From Halichoerus grypus (Eukaryota; Chordata; Mammalia; Carnivora; Phocidae), in assembly GCF_964656455.1 (NCBI RefSeq), contig NC_135726.1, positions 30,471,930 to 30,535,929 of the forward strand: a stretch of DNA of 64,000 nt, in the 5' to 3' direction. Under the pieces are notes generated by a model. That model was not told the DNA's origin. It saw only the letters and a list, made by a program, of their open reading frames with translations, and did no database searches. Positions within the stretch are counted from its first letter, which is position 1. Each line of letters begins with the position of its first letter. Below are positions 31,830-43,500 of this stretch, in pieces. A program made the position numbers and the translations under genes.

Positions 31830-32878
31830 CAATGGTGAGCTGAGTCTCTACACCAATCTAACATCATTGAGCATGAATAGGGCAGTGTAAATTGGAGCTA
31901 GGCTGCACTCCACTTTCCCTGATTCTGGAGGGCAGTGGGGTTTAGTGGAGAGCTGAACGTCCCCCGTCCAACCCACAGCAAAGAGATCGAATGAAGCAAT
32001 ATAAAGCAGGGCTACTCAGCACTCTGCTTTCTGCACCCCTCTTCTGAGTTGCCACCCTCAATTGGCATCAATAGGTAGAATGAGGTGATGAGAGGTGGAG
32101 CTAATTGACACTTTACTCCCCCCCCTTCATGAGTAGGGACGGTAGGAAGCTGAACTTCCATCCCTACCCTGCAGCAACAAAATGGTATGTTAACCCTCTA
32201 CCTTGTAGCCTTCACCCTTCACTACATCAATAGGGGGCTGAGCTTACACCCCCACCTTAAGATAATGAGTTGGTTTGAGTTGGTGCCCCACTTTTGCAGG
32301 AAAGATGTTGATGGGCTGAGGATGGAGCTGAACTTCTACCCCATCTATCTGCAGCAAGGTGTGACAGTGTGATGTGAGTCATTGCTCCACCCTTTGGAGG
32401 TGATGTCAGTGAAGTCCAGCAGGAAGCTGAGCAAACACACTCAGCCCTCACACGACTTCAAAAAAGGAGGACTTCATGCTTAAAAAGAGAAGATTAAATA
32501 GAATCCAGAGCCTCATAATATATCCAAAATGTCCAGGATACAAAAAAAAAAAAAAATCACTCATCATACCAAGAAACAGGAAAATCAAGAGTTGAATGAG
32601 AAAAGACAATCAGAGATGCTAACATCAAGATTAATTGGAATTATCTGAGGATTTTAAAGCAGCCATCTTAAAAATGCTTCAACAAGCAATTACGAATTCT
32701 TTTGAAACAAATGAAAAAGTACAAAATCTCAGCAAAAAAGAACAAAGTGGAAATTATAGAACTTAAAAATAAAATAACTGAAATAAAAAATTCACTGGAT
32801 GAGCTCAACGGTAGAGCAAGAGATGACAGAGGATAGAATCAGTAAACTTGAGGATAGACCAATAAAGTTTACCCTATT
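31830..32878 (+). mobile_element. HAL1 / L1-derived element, 5' part
   Basis: The 5' portion (to about 32450) is a run of GC-moderate repeats with 'aggaagctgaacttcc', 'gctgagcttacacccccacc' phrases, like old L1/HAL1 5'UTRs. From 32515, ATATCCAAAATGTCCAGGAT, CAAGAAACAGGAAAATC, GAGGATTTTAAAGCAGCCAT and AAAATGCTTCAACAAGCAAT are HAL1 phrases leading into a degraded ORF1. HAL1 (half-L1) elements carry only ORF1. Heavily mutated. Interrupted at 32889 by a reverse L1 piece. Confidence 0.7.
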
Positions 32879-32888
32879 TAAACAACAG

Positions 32889-33501
32889 AAAAATATGTCT
32901 CTTCATGTCCTCTATCCATTTTTTTAACTGAACTATTTGGTTTTTGGGTGTCGAATTTTATAAGTTCTTTATATATTTTGGATACCAACCCTTTATGAGA
33001 TATGTTATTTGCAAATATCTTCTCTCATTCTGAAGGTTGCTTTTTTAGTCTTGTTGATTGTTTCCTTCACTGTGCAGAAGCTTTTTATCTTGATGAAGTC
33101 CCAGTAGTTCATTTTTTGCTTTTGTTTCCCTTGCCTCAGACGACGTATCTAGTAAGAACTTGCTATAGCCGATGTCAAAGAGGTTACTGCCTGTGTTCTC
33201 CTCTAGGATTGTGATGTTTTCCTGTCTCACATTTAGGTCTTTCATCCATTTTGAATTTATTTTTGTGTATGGTGTTAATAAAGTGGTCCAGATTCATTTT
33301 TTGCATATTGCTGTCCAGTTTCCCCAACATAGTTTGTTGAAGAGACTGTCTTTTTTCCCATTGGATATTCTTTCCTGCTTTGTCAAAGATTAGTTGACCA
33401 TATAGTTGTGGGTCCATTTCTGGGTTTTCTATTCTGGCCATTGATCTATGTGTCTGGTTTTTTGCCAGTACCATAGTGTCTTGATCACTACAGCTTTGCA
33501 A
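32889..33501 (-). mobile_element. Internal L1 ORF2 fragment inserted in HAL1
   Basis: Aligns in order with 9063-9680 of the full-length L1, covering the ORF2 segment downstream of the reverse transcriptase. Phrases such as TTTGTCAAAGATTAGTTGAC and GTGGGTCCATTTCTGGG are shared. It is bounded by TAAACAACAG at 32879-32888 and 33502-33511. It has neither the L1 3'UTR nor a poly-A, which is unusual for an insertion with direct repeats. Several nonsense changes break the frame. Confidence 0.85.
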
Positions 33502-33511
33502 TAAACAACAG

Positions 33512-33970
33512 CGAGAAAATAGACTGAAAGAAAAGTGAATGATGTTTCAGAAACCTGTGGGATAATAACAAAAGAGCTGACATCTGTGTTATTGGCATCC
33601 CAGAAGGAGAGCAAAAAGGAAGAAGTATTGACATGTTCAAAGAAAATTGTATGAAAACTTTCTAAATTTGGCCAAAGTCATAAACCGACCTAGTCAAGAA
33701 ACTGAGCTAACCCCACACAGGATATATACAAACAAGGCCACACCAAGACATCTCATATTTTAACTTCTGAAAATGAAACATAAAGGAGACATCTTGAAAG
33801 AGGCCACTAAGAAACTAGGCATTACTTACAGATAAACACCAATTTGGATGATAGTGGATTTCTCACTTGAAGCCATGGAGGCCAAAAAGAAGTGGGACAA
33901 CATTTTTCAAGTATTAAGATAAAATGACTGTCAACCATGAATTCTAAATCTCAATAGAGAGATGGAAAGG
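33512..33970 (+). mobile_element. HAL1 / L1-derived element, ORF1 3' part
   Basis: Resumes the HAL1 ORF1: ACCTGTGGGATAATAACAAA, ATTGGCATCCCAGAAGGAGA, ATTTGGCCAAAGTCATAAAC, CACACCAAGACATCTCATAT and TTGAAGCCATGGAGGCC. Numerous stops and shifts; non-functional. Confidence 0.75.
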
Positions 33971-35429
33971 GAACTACACATAAAAAGTTCTGTTAACAGT
34001 AGAAGGGTACATGGCTACCAGGGAGACCAAATGAATACATCACCATATAACAGATAATTAAAGCCATTTTCCACATCAACTGAAATATTTTTGTTTCTCT
34101 TAATTTTGACTCTGTTCTTTTAGAAAGAATACTGAATATCTTCCACTGCTGACAAGTCTTACAACATTTACCATTCGGCTTTTTCTTCCCAGCATGTACA
34201 ATTATCTTTGCTTCTATGAGGGAGTAGTTTCTGACCCAGGCCAAGTAGGCAAGATTGAATTAGGAATGAATGTCTCTTTGTGGTACCAAATAAGGCATTT
34301 TTTGGATGAAATCCTTGACCTGTGTTTGCTTTGGCCACCTTAGCAAACCATGTTTCTCTGAAAAAGAGGTTGGATTGAATTGGGTCAGATACTCATGACG
34401 CTGACACCAAATTCTTACCAAGATTAGACCTGTGCCATTCAGTGGGAAGAGGTATTTGGTTATTGAAAACACACACTATTTGACTCATTTGATCCCCCTA
34501 CTGTAAGGACTTTAACAGATGGGTCTAATGGGAGGAAAGTAGAGCCAGAAAACAGAGGTGAGGAAGAAGTCTAGAAACATTAACCAGCAGGAAAGACAGG
34601 AAGTTCTGCCATTTCAGTTCAGATTAAAAGCTCCACCCATGCCTGGATTCTCTTCCTGGAAGTTTTTAAGCACCTTTAACTGTGCCAAATTTCATTTAGT
34701 AAAATTAATCTCATTTAATAGTATTTATATTCCTTAGATTGGCCACCTATGATTGTACCCAGGTCTTAGATGAGAAAATCATTGCACAAATTTTATATGG
34801 TACAGGTAGCTGGCATCTCAACCTGAAACCTATTTCAGCATCCTACCTACTGTACCATAGACCTTTGCTACGGACTTAAATCTCCATGTGACTTAAATAA
34901 TTCCCTCCATTCTGGTCCCTCGCTGACAAGTGGACTCCAAATAGACTTTGCCACTCAGTGATGAGGAGGTAATTCTGTCATGACTAAATGGATCTTGCAA
35001 AGAATCATTGAGGAGCGGCCCTTTTCACTTGGGAAACCACAGCTTGAAGCCTCAAAGCTGTGAAAGATAAATTAACCTTCCCTCGGACTTTGTCCAACCT
35101 GCCAAGCAAACTGGAAGTAATTATTTTATGTGGAATGCTTATTGCCATTATAGTGGCAGGGACTTGATTTCACCATTTAGCAGACCCATCTGTTCCTTCC
35201 TTGGCAGGCACTCTGATCGCATGTCACCTGGGGCTTTGGCACTCTTGGGCCTTGATTGCAGGGCGTGTCCAAGGCTAAGATGTGGGATAGATAGAGAGTG
35301 AGAAGACCTGGCTTCCACCCTCAGTGTAGCTGGGGAGATGGGAATAAGTGTGAAATGATAAATACCCTTGGAGACTTGTTATTATCAAAAGAGTTGATTA
35401 GATAGTTCATATTTCACAAATCAGCAATA
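33971..35429. other. Unassigned DNA, no gene
   Basis: Minus-strand frames at 33993-34244 and 34260-34472 resemble nothing I know. The rest looks single-copy. Confidence 0.35.
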
Positions 35430-35630
35430 ACGCACTGTGGTCACAGCCCAGGCAATGGTTCTACCACTTGCCAACTCTGTGATCGTGGGCAAGTCACATA
35501 ACCTCTATGCACCTCAATTTTCTCAATTACAAATGGGCATAACAGTGCTTACCTCACTGAGCGTTGAATGAAAGTGCGTAAAGTGCTTAGCACATAATAA
35601 TATTTGGTAAATGTTAGTTTTTATGATATT
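35430..35630 (+). mobile_element. MIR SINE, near full length
   Basis: Contains CTACCACTTGCCAACTCTGT, GGGCAAGTCACATAACCTCT, ATGGGCATAACAGTGCTTAC, GTAAAGTGCTTAGCACATAA and a TTTGGTAAATGTTAGTT tail, in MIR order. Confidence 0.9.
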
Positions 35631-36639
35631 ATTCATGGGAGAGAGAAAGCTTTGGAGTTGATCAAAAATAGTGTTTTATCTTTTCTGCTCCACTCCCACC
35701 CCATTTCACAGCTGTGTCGGCCTCACTGGTCACACGGGGCTGGTCTAAGCATGGTCATCAGACCAAGGGGAAGCCAATACGGGTTATTCCCCAGAAAATG
35801 TAGAACCGGAAAAGTCATCATCCCCCAGGGTGGCTGAGACTGTAAGAAAGAAAACTTGGGGAGATGGTGGCCAAGTTTCCTGCTATATGGGTCAGAGAAG
35901 GCAGGATGGGGAACACTTTGAGTCCCAACTAAGGTTGTTGGTTCTTCATTTGGTGTAAAAACAAACAAAACAAAACAACCCAGGCATTGGTGGGAGTCTG
36001 AGCAAGGACATGAAACCTGAAAATCAGCATTTTAGGGAGGCCTAGATCTTCTTATTCAGTCCTGGGTAGTCTGTTTCCTAGAAAATACCTGCTTTTTAAA
36101 GATGCCGAAATTTAGCATTAACTCTAGATGCTGTAAAAAATTTGTATTCAGGGTTTAGTAACATTAGTGGTCTCCAGCTTCCAGCACATTGACAGTATTT
36201 TTCCTTTATCGGGAAGTTTCTGCAGTCCTTGTCATGCCTTAATTACCTTTCTGATTGACCCAGTCTAATTTTTCAGACTAGATAATGACCTCTCATTTTC
36301 TTATGGGGAGAAGTTACCAATGATTTTTATTTAGATCAGGAGCCATTTGGTGTCAGGTACCACACGGCAGCCAGGAATGAGGAGCACCTATGAACCATCC
36401 CTTAAGTTCTTGCTGAGATGATTTTGCTGCCATGATGGGGAATACATGTGAAAAAAACACCCTTACATCTTCATAAGCAACAAACCAGTTGTGACAAATG
36501 GCATGCCACTGTGTTCCTGGAACTCTGATTTCTGACAGAGACCCTAATGAGAAGGAAATGGTTCTGCAATTCTTCTGACTTCTCTGTGCCAGGTAGCCTG
36601 GCCATTGTAGCCAGTCAGCTTTGGCTTGGACGCCATTTC
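35631..36639. other. Unique DNA, no feature seen
   Basis: No coding or repeat signature recognised. Confidence 0.4.
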
Positions 36640-36745
36640 TCTATCTAACTCTTAATAAGTGCTGGGAGGATTAGCTGATGGAAGGCAACAGTAAAGGCCT
36701 GGCACAGGGTAAATGCTTGACAAATGATAGGAATTAGTGTTATTT
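36640..36745 (+). mobile_element. MIR 3' relic
   Basis: GGAGGATTAGCTGATGGAAG, then GGCCTGGCACAGGGTAAATG, CTTGACAAATGATAGGAAT. Confidence 0.6.
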
Positions 36746-36921
36746 TTAGTGATAGCTCTCCAGATTTTGCTAATTCTGTCCTTTTAGCTGGATCACAAAT
36801 CTTCTTAAGCAGGGATGATAACCCGTTGGCATCTTCTGAAGTCTTGGGTTATTGATCCTGGACCATTTATTTTATTTCTTCCCTTTTCTGTGTGCTTTTA
36901 AAAGTTGGTGTGTATGTGGGT

Positions 36922-37360
36922 GGGGCGCCTGGGTGGCTCAGTTGGTAAAGTGTCCAACTCTTTTTTTTTTTTTCAAAGATTTTATTTATTTATTTGAGAG
37001 AGAGAATGAGAGAGAGAGAGAGCACAAGATGGGGGAGCGGGAGAGGGAGAAGCAGACCCCACTGAGCAGGGAGCCCGATGCGGGACTCGATCCCGGGACT
37101 CCAGGATCATGACCTGAGCCAAAGGCTGTCGCCCAACCAACTGAGCTACCCAGGCGCCCAAAGTGTCCAACTCTTGATTTCGGCTCAGGTCACGATCTCA
37201 GAGTTGTGAGATCTGGCTGCGTCCAGCTCTGTGCTTGCTTAAGAATCTCTCTCCCTTTCCCTCTCCCCCACTGCTCATCTGCTCATGCTCTTTTGCTCTT
37301 TCTATCTCAAAAGAAAAGAAAGAAAGAAAGAAGAAAAAGAAAAAGAAAAAGAAAAGAAAC
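36922..37360 (+). mobile_element. SINEC, plus strand, interrupted by another SINEC
   Basis: Head GGGGCGCCTGGGTGGCTCAG at 36922. It is interrupted after 'taaagtgtccaactctt' and resumes at 37160 with TTGATTTCGGCTCAGGTCAC, GATCTCAGAGTTGTGAGATC, a pyrimidine block and an A-rich (GAAA)n/(GAAAAA)n tail to about 37360. The tail has expanded into a purine microsatellite. Confidence 0.93.
36963..37159 (-). mobile_element. SINEC, minus strand, nested inside another SINEC
   Basis: Poly-T, TTTATTTATTTATTTGAGAG, GATCATGACCTGAGCCAAAG, GAGCTACCCAGGCGCCC. It is bounded by the perfect 16-bp duplication AAAGTGTCCAACTCTT at 36947-36962 and 37160-37175. Head-to-head with its host, it creates an inverted repeat. 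Confidence 0.97.
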
Positions 37361-37389
37361 ACACCAACCCCCCCACCCTCCAAATGGGG

Positions 37390-38680
37390 TGTGTGTGTAG
37401 TTTGGTGAGTTTTTCACACATTCATAGAATCATGCAACCACCACCACAATCAAAATTCTATCACCTCCCAGAGGACTCTTTGCAATGATCTTTTACCAAT
37501 CAAATCCTCCCTCCAACCATGGCAACCACTGATCTGTTTTCCATCCCTAGACTTCTGCTTTTTTCAGAATGTCATATCAATGGAAACATATAAATGTAAT
37601 GTTTTGAGATTTATGGGCTCATCACTGTACTCTCAAGTCTATTCCACTTATCTGTATGCCTATCCTTATGCTAGTCCCACAGAGTCATGATTACTGTCGC
37701 TTTGTAGTAAGTTTTGAAATCAGGAAATGTAAGTCTTACTACTGGCCTCTTCTGAATCCCTTGCATTTTTATATGAATTTTAGGATCAGCTTGTCAATTT
37801 CTGCAAAGAAGTGATATGAGATCTTGACAGGGATTATACTGAATTTGTAGATCAACTTGGGAGTGTTAACATCTTTAAAAAATTACATCTTCCAATCTAT
37901 GATCATGGAATGTCTTTCCACTTACTTCGATTTTCTTTAATTCCTTTCAACAATATTTTATAGTTTTCAGTGTATGAGTTTAGTATTTCTTTTGTTAATT
38001 TGTAAGCACTTTATTCTTTTTGATGCTATTGTAAATGGAATTGTCTTCTTGATTCTATTTTCATATTGTTCATTGCTGATGTATGGAAATACACTTGGTT
38101 TTTTTAAATATTCAACTGATATCCTGTAACTTGCTGAACTCATGTATTATTGCTAATGATTTTTTTTTGTGGATTTTTTTTTTAAAGATTTTTTATTTAT
38201 TTATTTGAGAGAGAGAGAATGAGAGAGAGCAAGCACATGAGAGGGGGGAGGGTCAGAGGGAGAAGCAGACTCCCTGCCGAGCAGGGAGCCTGATGCGGGA
38301 CTCGATCCAGGGACTCCAGGATCATGACCTGAGCCGAAGGCAGTCGCTTAACCAACTGAGCCACCCAGGCGCCCTGGATTTTTTTTTATATGAAAGATTC
38401 TGCAATCTATAAATAGAGACTTTTACTTCTTCCTTTCCAATCTGGATGCTATTTATTTCTTTTTTTGCCTAATTGTTCTGGCTAGAACCTCCAGCACCAT
38501 GTTGAATAGAAATAAGTGGTAAGAACAGCCATCCTTGCCTTGTTCCTTATTTAGAAGGGAAGTTCTCAGACTATGTTGTCAGCTGTGGGTTTTGTCATAA
38601 AATGCCATTGTCGTGTTGAGGGAGTTCCCCTCTATTTCTAGTTTTCTGAGAATTTTTGTCATGAAATGTTATTGGACTTG
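37390..38680 (-). mobile_element. Old L1M, 3'UTR and ORF2 fragments
   Basis: 37390-37600 reads like an old L1M 3' end (AACCACCACCACAATCAAAA, GGCAACCACTGATCTGTTTT). 37620-38680 covers reverse-complemented ORF2, with phrases such as CAATCTATGATCATGGAATG and 'accatgttgaatagaaataagtgg' opposite the RT core. Interrupted by a SINE at 38184-38374. No open frame survives. Confidence 0.8.
38184..38374 (-). mobile_element. SINEC, minus strand
   Basis: AAAGATTTTTTATTTATTTA, the purine arm, AGAAGCAGACTCCCTGCCG, GATCATGACCTGAGCCGAAG and GAGCCACCCAGGCGCCC. The duplication TGGATTTTTTTTT occurs at about 38170-38183 and 38375-38387. Inserted into the old L1M. Confidence 0.95.
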
Positions 38681-39515
38681 GGAAGCAAAATGCCATAGTG
38701 CTTTCTTACCAAACTTCAGCCACTTTTACTTAATTTTTGTATAAGATGTGGGGTTTCAGTTAACATCAATTTTTGATATCTGAACATCCAATTATTCCAA
38801 CACCATTTGTTGCAGAGCCTATCCTTCCTCCATTGAATTGCCTTTCCATCTTTGTTTAAAATCAACTGGCCATATTTGTGTGGGTGTCTTTATAAGGATT
38901 GTATTGTCATTTACCTGTGTGTATCCCTTTACCAGTACCACACAGTATTGATTACTATAACTTTATAGCAGTCTTAAAATTGGATATTGTGAATCATCTC
39001 ATCTAAAATATTTTTCAAAAATATTTTTAGCTACTGGATTTCCTTTACCTTTTCATGCAAATTTTATAATCTATAGGTATATATCACATATAAATATCTA
39101 TATCTATATATCTCTATATATTACCCCCAAATCCCAACAGGTGTTTGATTGGAATAGCATCAAACCTATAGATCAGTTTCATGACAATTCACATGTCAGC
39201 TACACTGAGTGTTCCAATCCGTTTATATGGCCTGTCTCTGCATTTACTCAGAGTTTCTTTAATTTCACAGGTATTTTGTAGTTCTCAGCATATAAGGTTT
39301 GCACATGCAGTTGTATACTTGAACATCTCATATTTTGGAGCTATTTTAAATTGTATTGTTTTCAGCTTCAAATTTCAGTTTCCAACTTTTGACTGATAAT
39401 ATATAGAAATTTGATTTTTTGGGTAAATTTGTCTTTTATTTTTGCTAAACTCTCCTATTATTTCAAAGAACTTTCTCCTATGATTTATTACTTAGTTGTT
39501 GTGTTGTTGTTGTGG

Positions 39516-39722
39516 TTTTTTTTTTTTTAAGATTTTATTTATTCATTTGAGACACAGAGATACAGAGAGAGAGAGCGCATGAGCAGGGAGAGAGGCAGAG
39601 GGAGAAGGAGAAGCAGGCTCCCCACTGAGCCAGGATCACGATGTGGAGCTCGATCCCAGGACCCTGGGATCATGACTTGAGCCAAAGGCAGATGCTTAAC
39701 CATCTGAGCCACCCAGGCACCC
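39516..39722 (-). mobile_element. SINEC, minus strand
   Basis: AAGATTTTATTTATTCATTT, the purine arm, GGAGAAGCAGGCTCCCCACT, GATCATGACTTGAGCCAAAG and GAGCCACCCAGGCACCCC. CTTAGTTGTTGT recurs at 39491-39502 and 39723-39734. Confidence 0.94.
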
Positions 39723-42373
39723 CTTAGTTGTTGTTTTTTTAAATAGACAAATATGTTGCCTGTGAATAGGACCAGTTTAATTTCCTCTTTTCCAATCTGT
39801 ATGTCTTTTAATTTTCTTGACTTATTGTACTGAGGAGGACTTTCAGGTGAGAGTTGACACCTTGTCTGTTCTTGATCTTAGGAAAAGAAACATTCAGTCT
39901 TTGTCCATTATGTTGTCAGCAGTGTGCCTTTTTGGACACCCTTTATCATATTATGGATGTTTCTCTTCCAAGTTTGATGGGAGTTTTTATTCAAAATGAA
40001 TATTAATCTTCCTGCTTCTCTGCATAATTTTATATGTTTATGTGTTTTTTTGTTCTTTAGTCTATTAGCATGGTGGATTTCATTAAATTATTTTCATATG
40101 TTAAACTAGCTTTACATTCCTGGGATTAACCCCATTTGTCACGGTGCATTATTCTTTTTATGTATTGCTGGATTTGATTTGCTAATATTAGGTTAAAGAT
40201 TTTTCTTATGTTCATGAGGTATATTGGTTTGTGGTTTTCTTTTCTTTTACTGTCTGTCTGGCTTTGGTATGAGGGTAAAGCTAGACTCTGGTATGAGGGT
40301 AATGCTAGCCTTGTAAATGAATCTGGAAGTATCCCCACCTTTCTTCTTTTAATGTCTGTGGTTCCGTAGTGAGAGTCCATCTTTCATTCCTGATATTGAA
40401 AATTTATATTTTTTCTCTCTCTCTCTCTCTTTTTTTTTTTGCCAATCTTGTGCCAATCAAATTTATAGGTCTTTTCAAAGAATGAACTTTTGTTTTTACT
40501 GTTTTTTTTTCCTATTGGTTTATCACTTTAAATTTCACTGATTTCTGCTGTTTATTTCCTTTCTTCTGCTTGCTTTGGGTTTATTTTGCTCTTCTTTTTA
40601 AAATTCTATAGGGTGGAAAAATGATCTGTTGACTTGAGATTTTTCCTATTTCCTAATACAAACAGTAAACCATTAATTGTACTCTAAATCTTGCATTAGC
40701 TGTTTCCCACAGATTTTGGTATGTTGCATTTTCATTTTTTTAAATACTTTCCAATTCCTCTTGTCATTTACCCTTATGTTATTTAGGAGTCTATTGTTTA
40801 ACTTTCATGTGTTGGGAGATTTCTAGTTATCATTGCATTATTTATTTCTAACGTAATTCCATTGTGATCAGAGAATATCCTTTATATGATTTCAAGTCTT
40901 TTAAGTTTGTTAAGGTCTGTTTTATGACCCAAATATAGTCTATGTTAGTGATGATTCCATAGATGCTTGACAAGGATGTGTACTCTGCTGTTTGGCATAA
41001 TGTTCTATAAATATGGATTTGTTCCAGTTTGCTGACAGTGTTGTTTGGTTCTTCTATATACCTGTTGATTTTTTTGTCTACTTGTTTTATTGATTACCAA
41101 TAGAGGAATGTTGAAATTTCCAACTATAGTTGTGGGTTTGGCTGTTTCTCCTTTCAGTCATGTAAGTTTTTGCTTCATATATTTTGAGTCTTTATTGTTA
41201 AATGCATCCACATTTAGGACTGTTATTTCTTGTTGGTGAATTGTGAATTGATGCTTTTATCTCTTAAAATGACCCTTTTTATCCCTGGTAATTATTTATT
41301 GCCATAAAGTTTTCTTTGCCTAACATTAATTAGGCAGACTTATTTTGATTAGTTTTTGCATGGCATTTCTTTTTCCATTGTTTTACTTACAACTGGCTAT
41401 ATAATTATATTTAAAGTAAGCTCCTTATGAATAACATATAGTTGGGTCTCGCTTTTTTTTCTTTTATCCATTCTGGCAATCTATGCTTTTTAATTTGTGC
41501 ATTTAGGCCACTTACATTTAATGTAATTATTAATATGTTTGGATTTAGCCCTATCATGGTATTGTTTTATGTTTGTTTCCTCTATTTTTATTTCTCTATT
41601 TTCCTTTCCTGTCTTCTTTTGATTATTTAAGTATTTTTTGTGTCCTATTTTAATTTAATTTATTGAGCTTATAACCATATCCTTGTATAGTTTGTAGTGG
41701 TTGCTTCAGGGGTTAAAATATACATACATCCCTTCTTATAGACTACTCAGAATTAATATTTTACTACTTAAAGTGCAATGTATAAACCTTACCACTGTAT
41801 AAAGGACTTTATCTTCCTCCATTTAAGATATCCCTCCCTTTAAGCTGCATTTCTCATATGTGCTACATCTATTGAAACATTGAAAATCCCACCAGAAAAA
41901 GTTACAATTTTTGCTTTCAATTGTCATATCTATTTTTAAAAACTTAAGAGGAAAAACACAATCTATTCCATTTACCCAGATATTTACCACTTCTGTTGCT
42001 CTTCTTTCACTCCTGGTGTTCCATATTTGCCTCTGGGATCAATTTCTTTTATTCTGAAGAACATCCTTTAGTTCTTTAAGAGAATATCCTCTGAGGATGA
42101 ATTTTCTTAGTTTTTCTTCACCTCAGAATTTCATTCTTTCATCTTTATTTCTAAAGAATACCAATGGATATAAAACTTTGAGGTTGACAATTTTTTCTTT
42201 CAGCAATTTAAATATGCTGTTCCACTGTCTTCTGGCTCACATGGTGTCAGATGAGAAATCTGTATTCACTCAAATAACTATTTCTTTATATGCAATCCCT
42301 TGTTTTTCTCTGGCTGCTTTCATTGTCATTAATCTCCAGCATTTTGATTATGATGTATCCAAGCTTGTTTCTT

Positions 42374-42390
42374 GTTTCTTTCTTTCTTTT

Positions 42391-42458
<68 letters not shown>

Positions 42459-42459
42459 T

Positions 42460-42534
<75 letters not shown>

Positions 42535-42669
42535 CTCCTTCCTTCCTTCCTTCTTCCTTCCTTCCTTCCTTCCTTCTTTCCTTCCTTCCTTCCTTCCTTC
42601 CTTCTTCCTTCCTTCCTTCCTTCCTTCCTTCCTTCCTTCTTTCCTTCCTTCTATCCTTCCTTCCTTCCA
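42374..42669 (+). repeat. Compound (TTTC)n-(TTCC)n microsatellite
   Basis: About 160 bp of TTTC units (42374-42533) pass directly into about 135 bp of TTCC units, with rare interruptions. The strand is pure pyrimidine, so triplex (H-DNA) formation is plausible. The FLSFFLSF- and PSFLPSFL-type frames of 102-238 codons across it are translations of the repeat. Confidence 0.98.
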
Positions 42670-43500
42670 GAGTTTGCTGAGCTTCTTAAATCTGTTAATT
42701 TATGTTTCTCATCAAATTTGGGAAGTTCTCAGCTATAATTTATTTTATTTTAATTTTTTTTTTTGTACCACGTTCTTTATCATCTTGTGGGATTCTAATG
42801 ACATGAATGTTAGACCATTTGATATTGTCCCACAGGTCTCTGTGACTCTGTCATTCTTTTTTCTTCAAACTTTTTCCTTTCTATTATTTAAATTCAATAT
42901 TTCTTTTTATCTATCTTTAAGTTCACTAACTCTTTCTTCTCAGATCTCCATTCTGCTATCAAGCCCATCAAGAAAATGTTTTATTTTGGTTAGTGTGCTT
43001 TTTTAGTTCTAATATTTATATTTCATTCTTTAAAAATCTTTTATACCTTTTATTTATCTGCTGAAACTTTCTATTTTTCATTTTTTTAAGACTATTCACT
43101 CTTACTGTTTGGACCATGGTTTACATACATGATTTAAAACTAGATCTGATAATTCCAGTATTTGTATCATCTTTAGATTAGTATTTGTTAATTGTCTTTT
43201 CCCTTTCCAGATGTTCAGATTTTTCTGGTTGTTTGCATATAGGTTAATTTTGAATTGTATCCTGGACTTTTTCAATACTATGTTAGGGTATTCTTGCTTT
43301 TACAAAATCATACGGAGAAAGTTATTTATTTGTTTATCCAGCAGTCAACCAGATTTTGTTCAGTTTACAAGTTCCTACCTGACTCCTCTGAGCTATTGTC
43401 CCTGTGTCAGTCAAGTTTCAAAGGCTTTGCAGTGTTATTTTGGTCTATCCCATGTGAGTGCCATTCAGGCGCCAGTTTGGAGATGAGGCAGTGGTTTATC

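Larger units (their letters stand above)
38700..43500 (-). mobile_element. Old L1M, nearly full ORF2 and ORF1 remnants
   Basis: Reading left to right the element runs from the ORF2 C-terminal region (38740-39400), through reverse transcriptase (about 39780-40350) and endonuclease (about 40800-41550), into ORF1 and 5' sequence (about 41950-43500). ORF2 landmarks include ATTCCAACACCATTTGTTG and TTTACATTCCTGGGATTAAC. It repeats ORF2 territory already present at 37620-38680, so two L1M insertions lie side by side. Interrupted by a SINE at 39516-39722 and a microsatellite at 42374-42669. Stops and shifts throughout. Confidence 0.8.

Noticed and set aside
36922..36970. A tRNA gene (SINE head with A- and B-box-like motifs), also at 46786, 52708 and the reversed heads elsewhere
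   Set aside because: All are heads of tRNA-Lys-derived SINEs with SINE arms and tails; no cloverleaf of a real tRNA is intact.
42374..42669. CRISPR-like regular repeat
   Set aside because: Simple tetranucleotide repeat without spacers, in a mammalian genome.
42097..43006. Frames of 102-238 codons rich in FLSFFLSF and PSFLPSFL
   Set aside because: They are translations of the (TTTC)n-(TTCC)n microsatellite, open in several phases at once, inside an old L1M.
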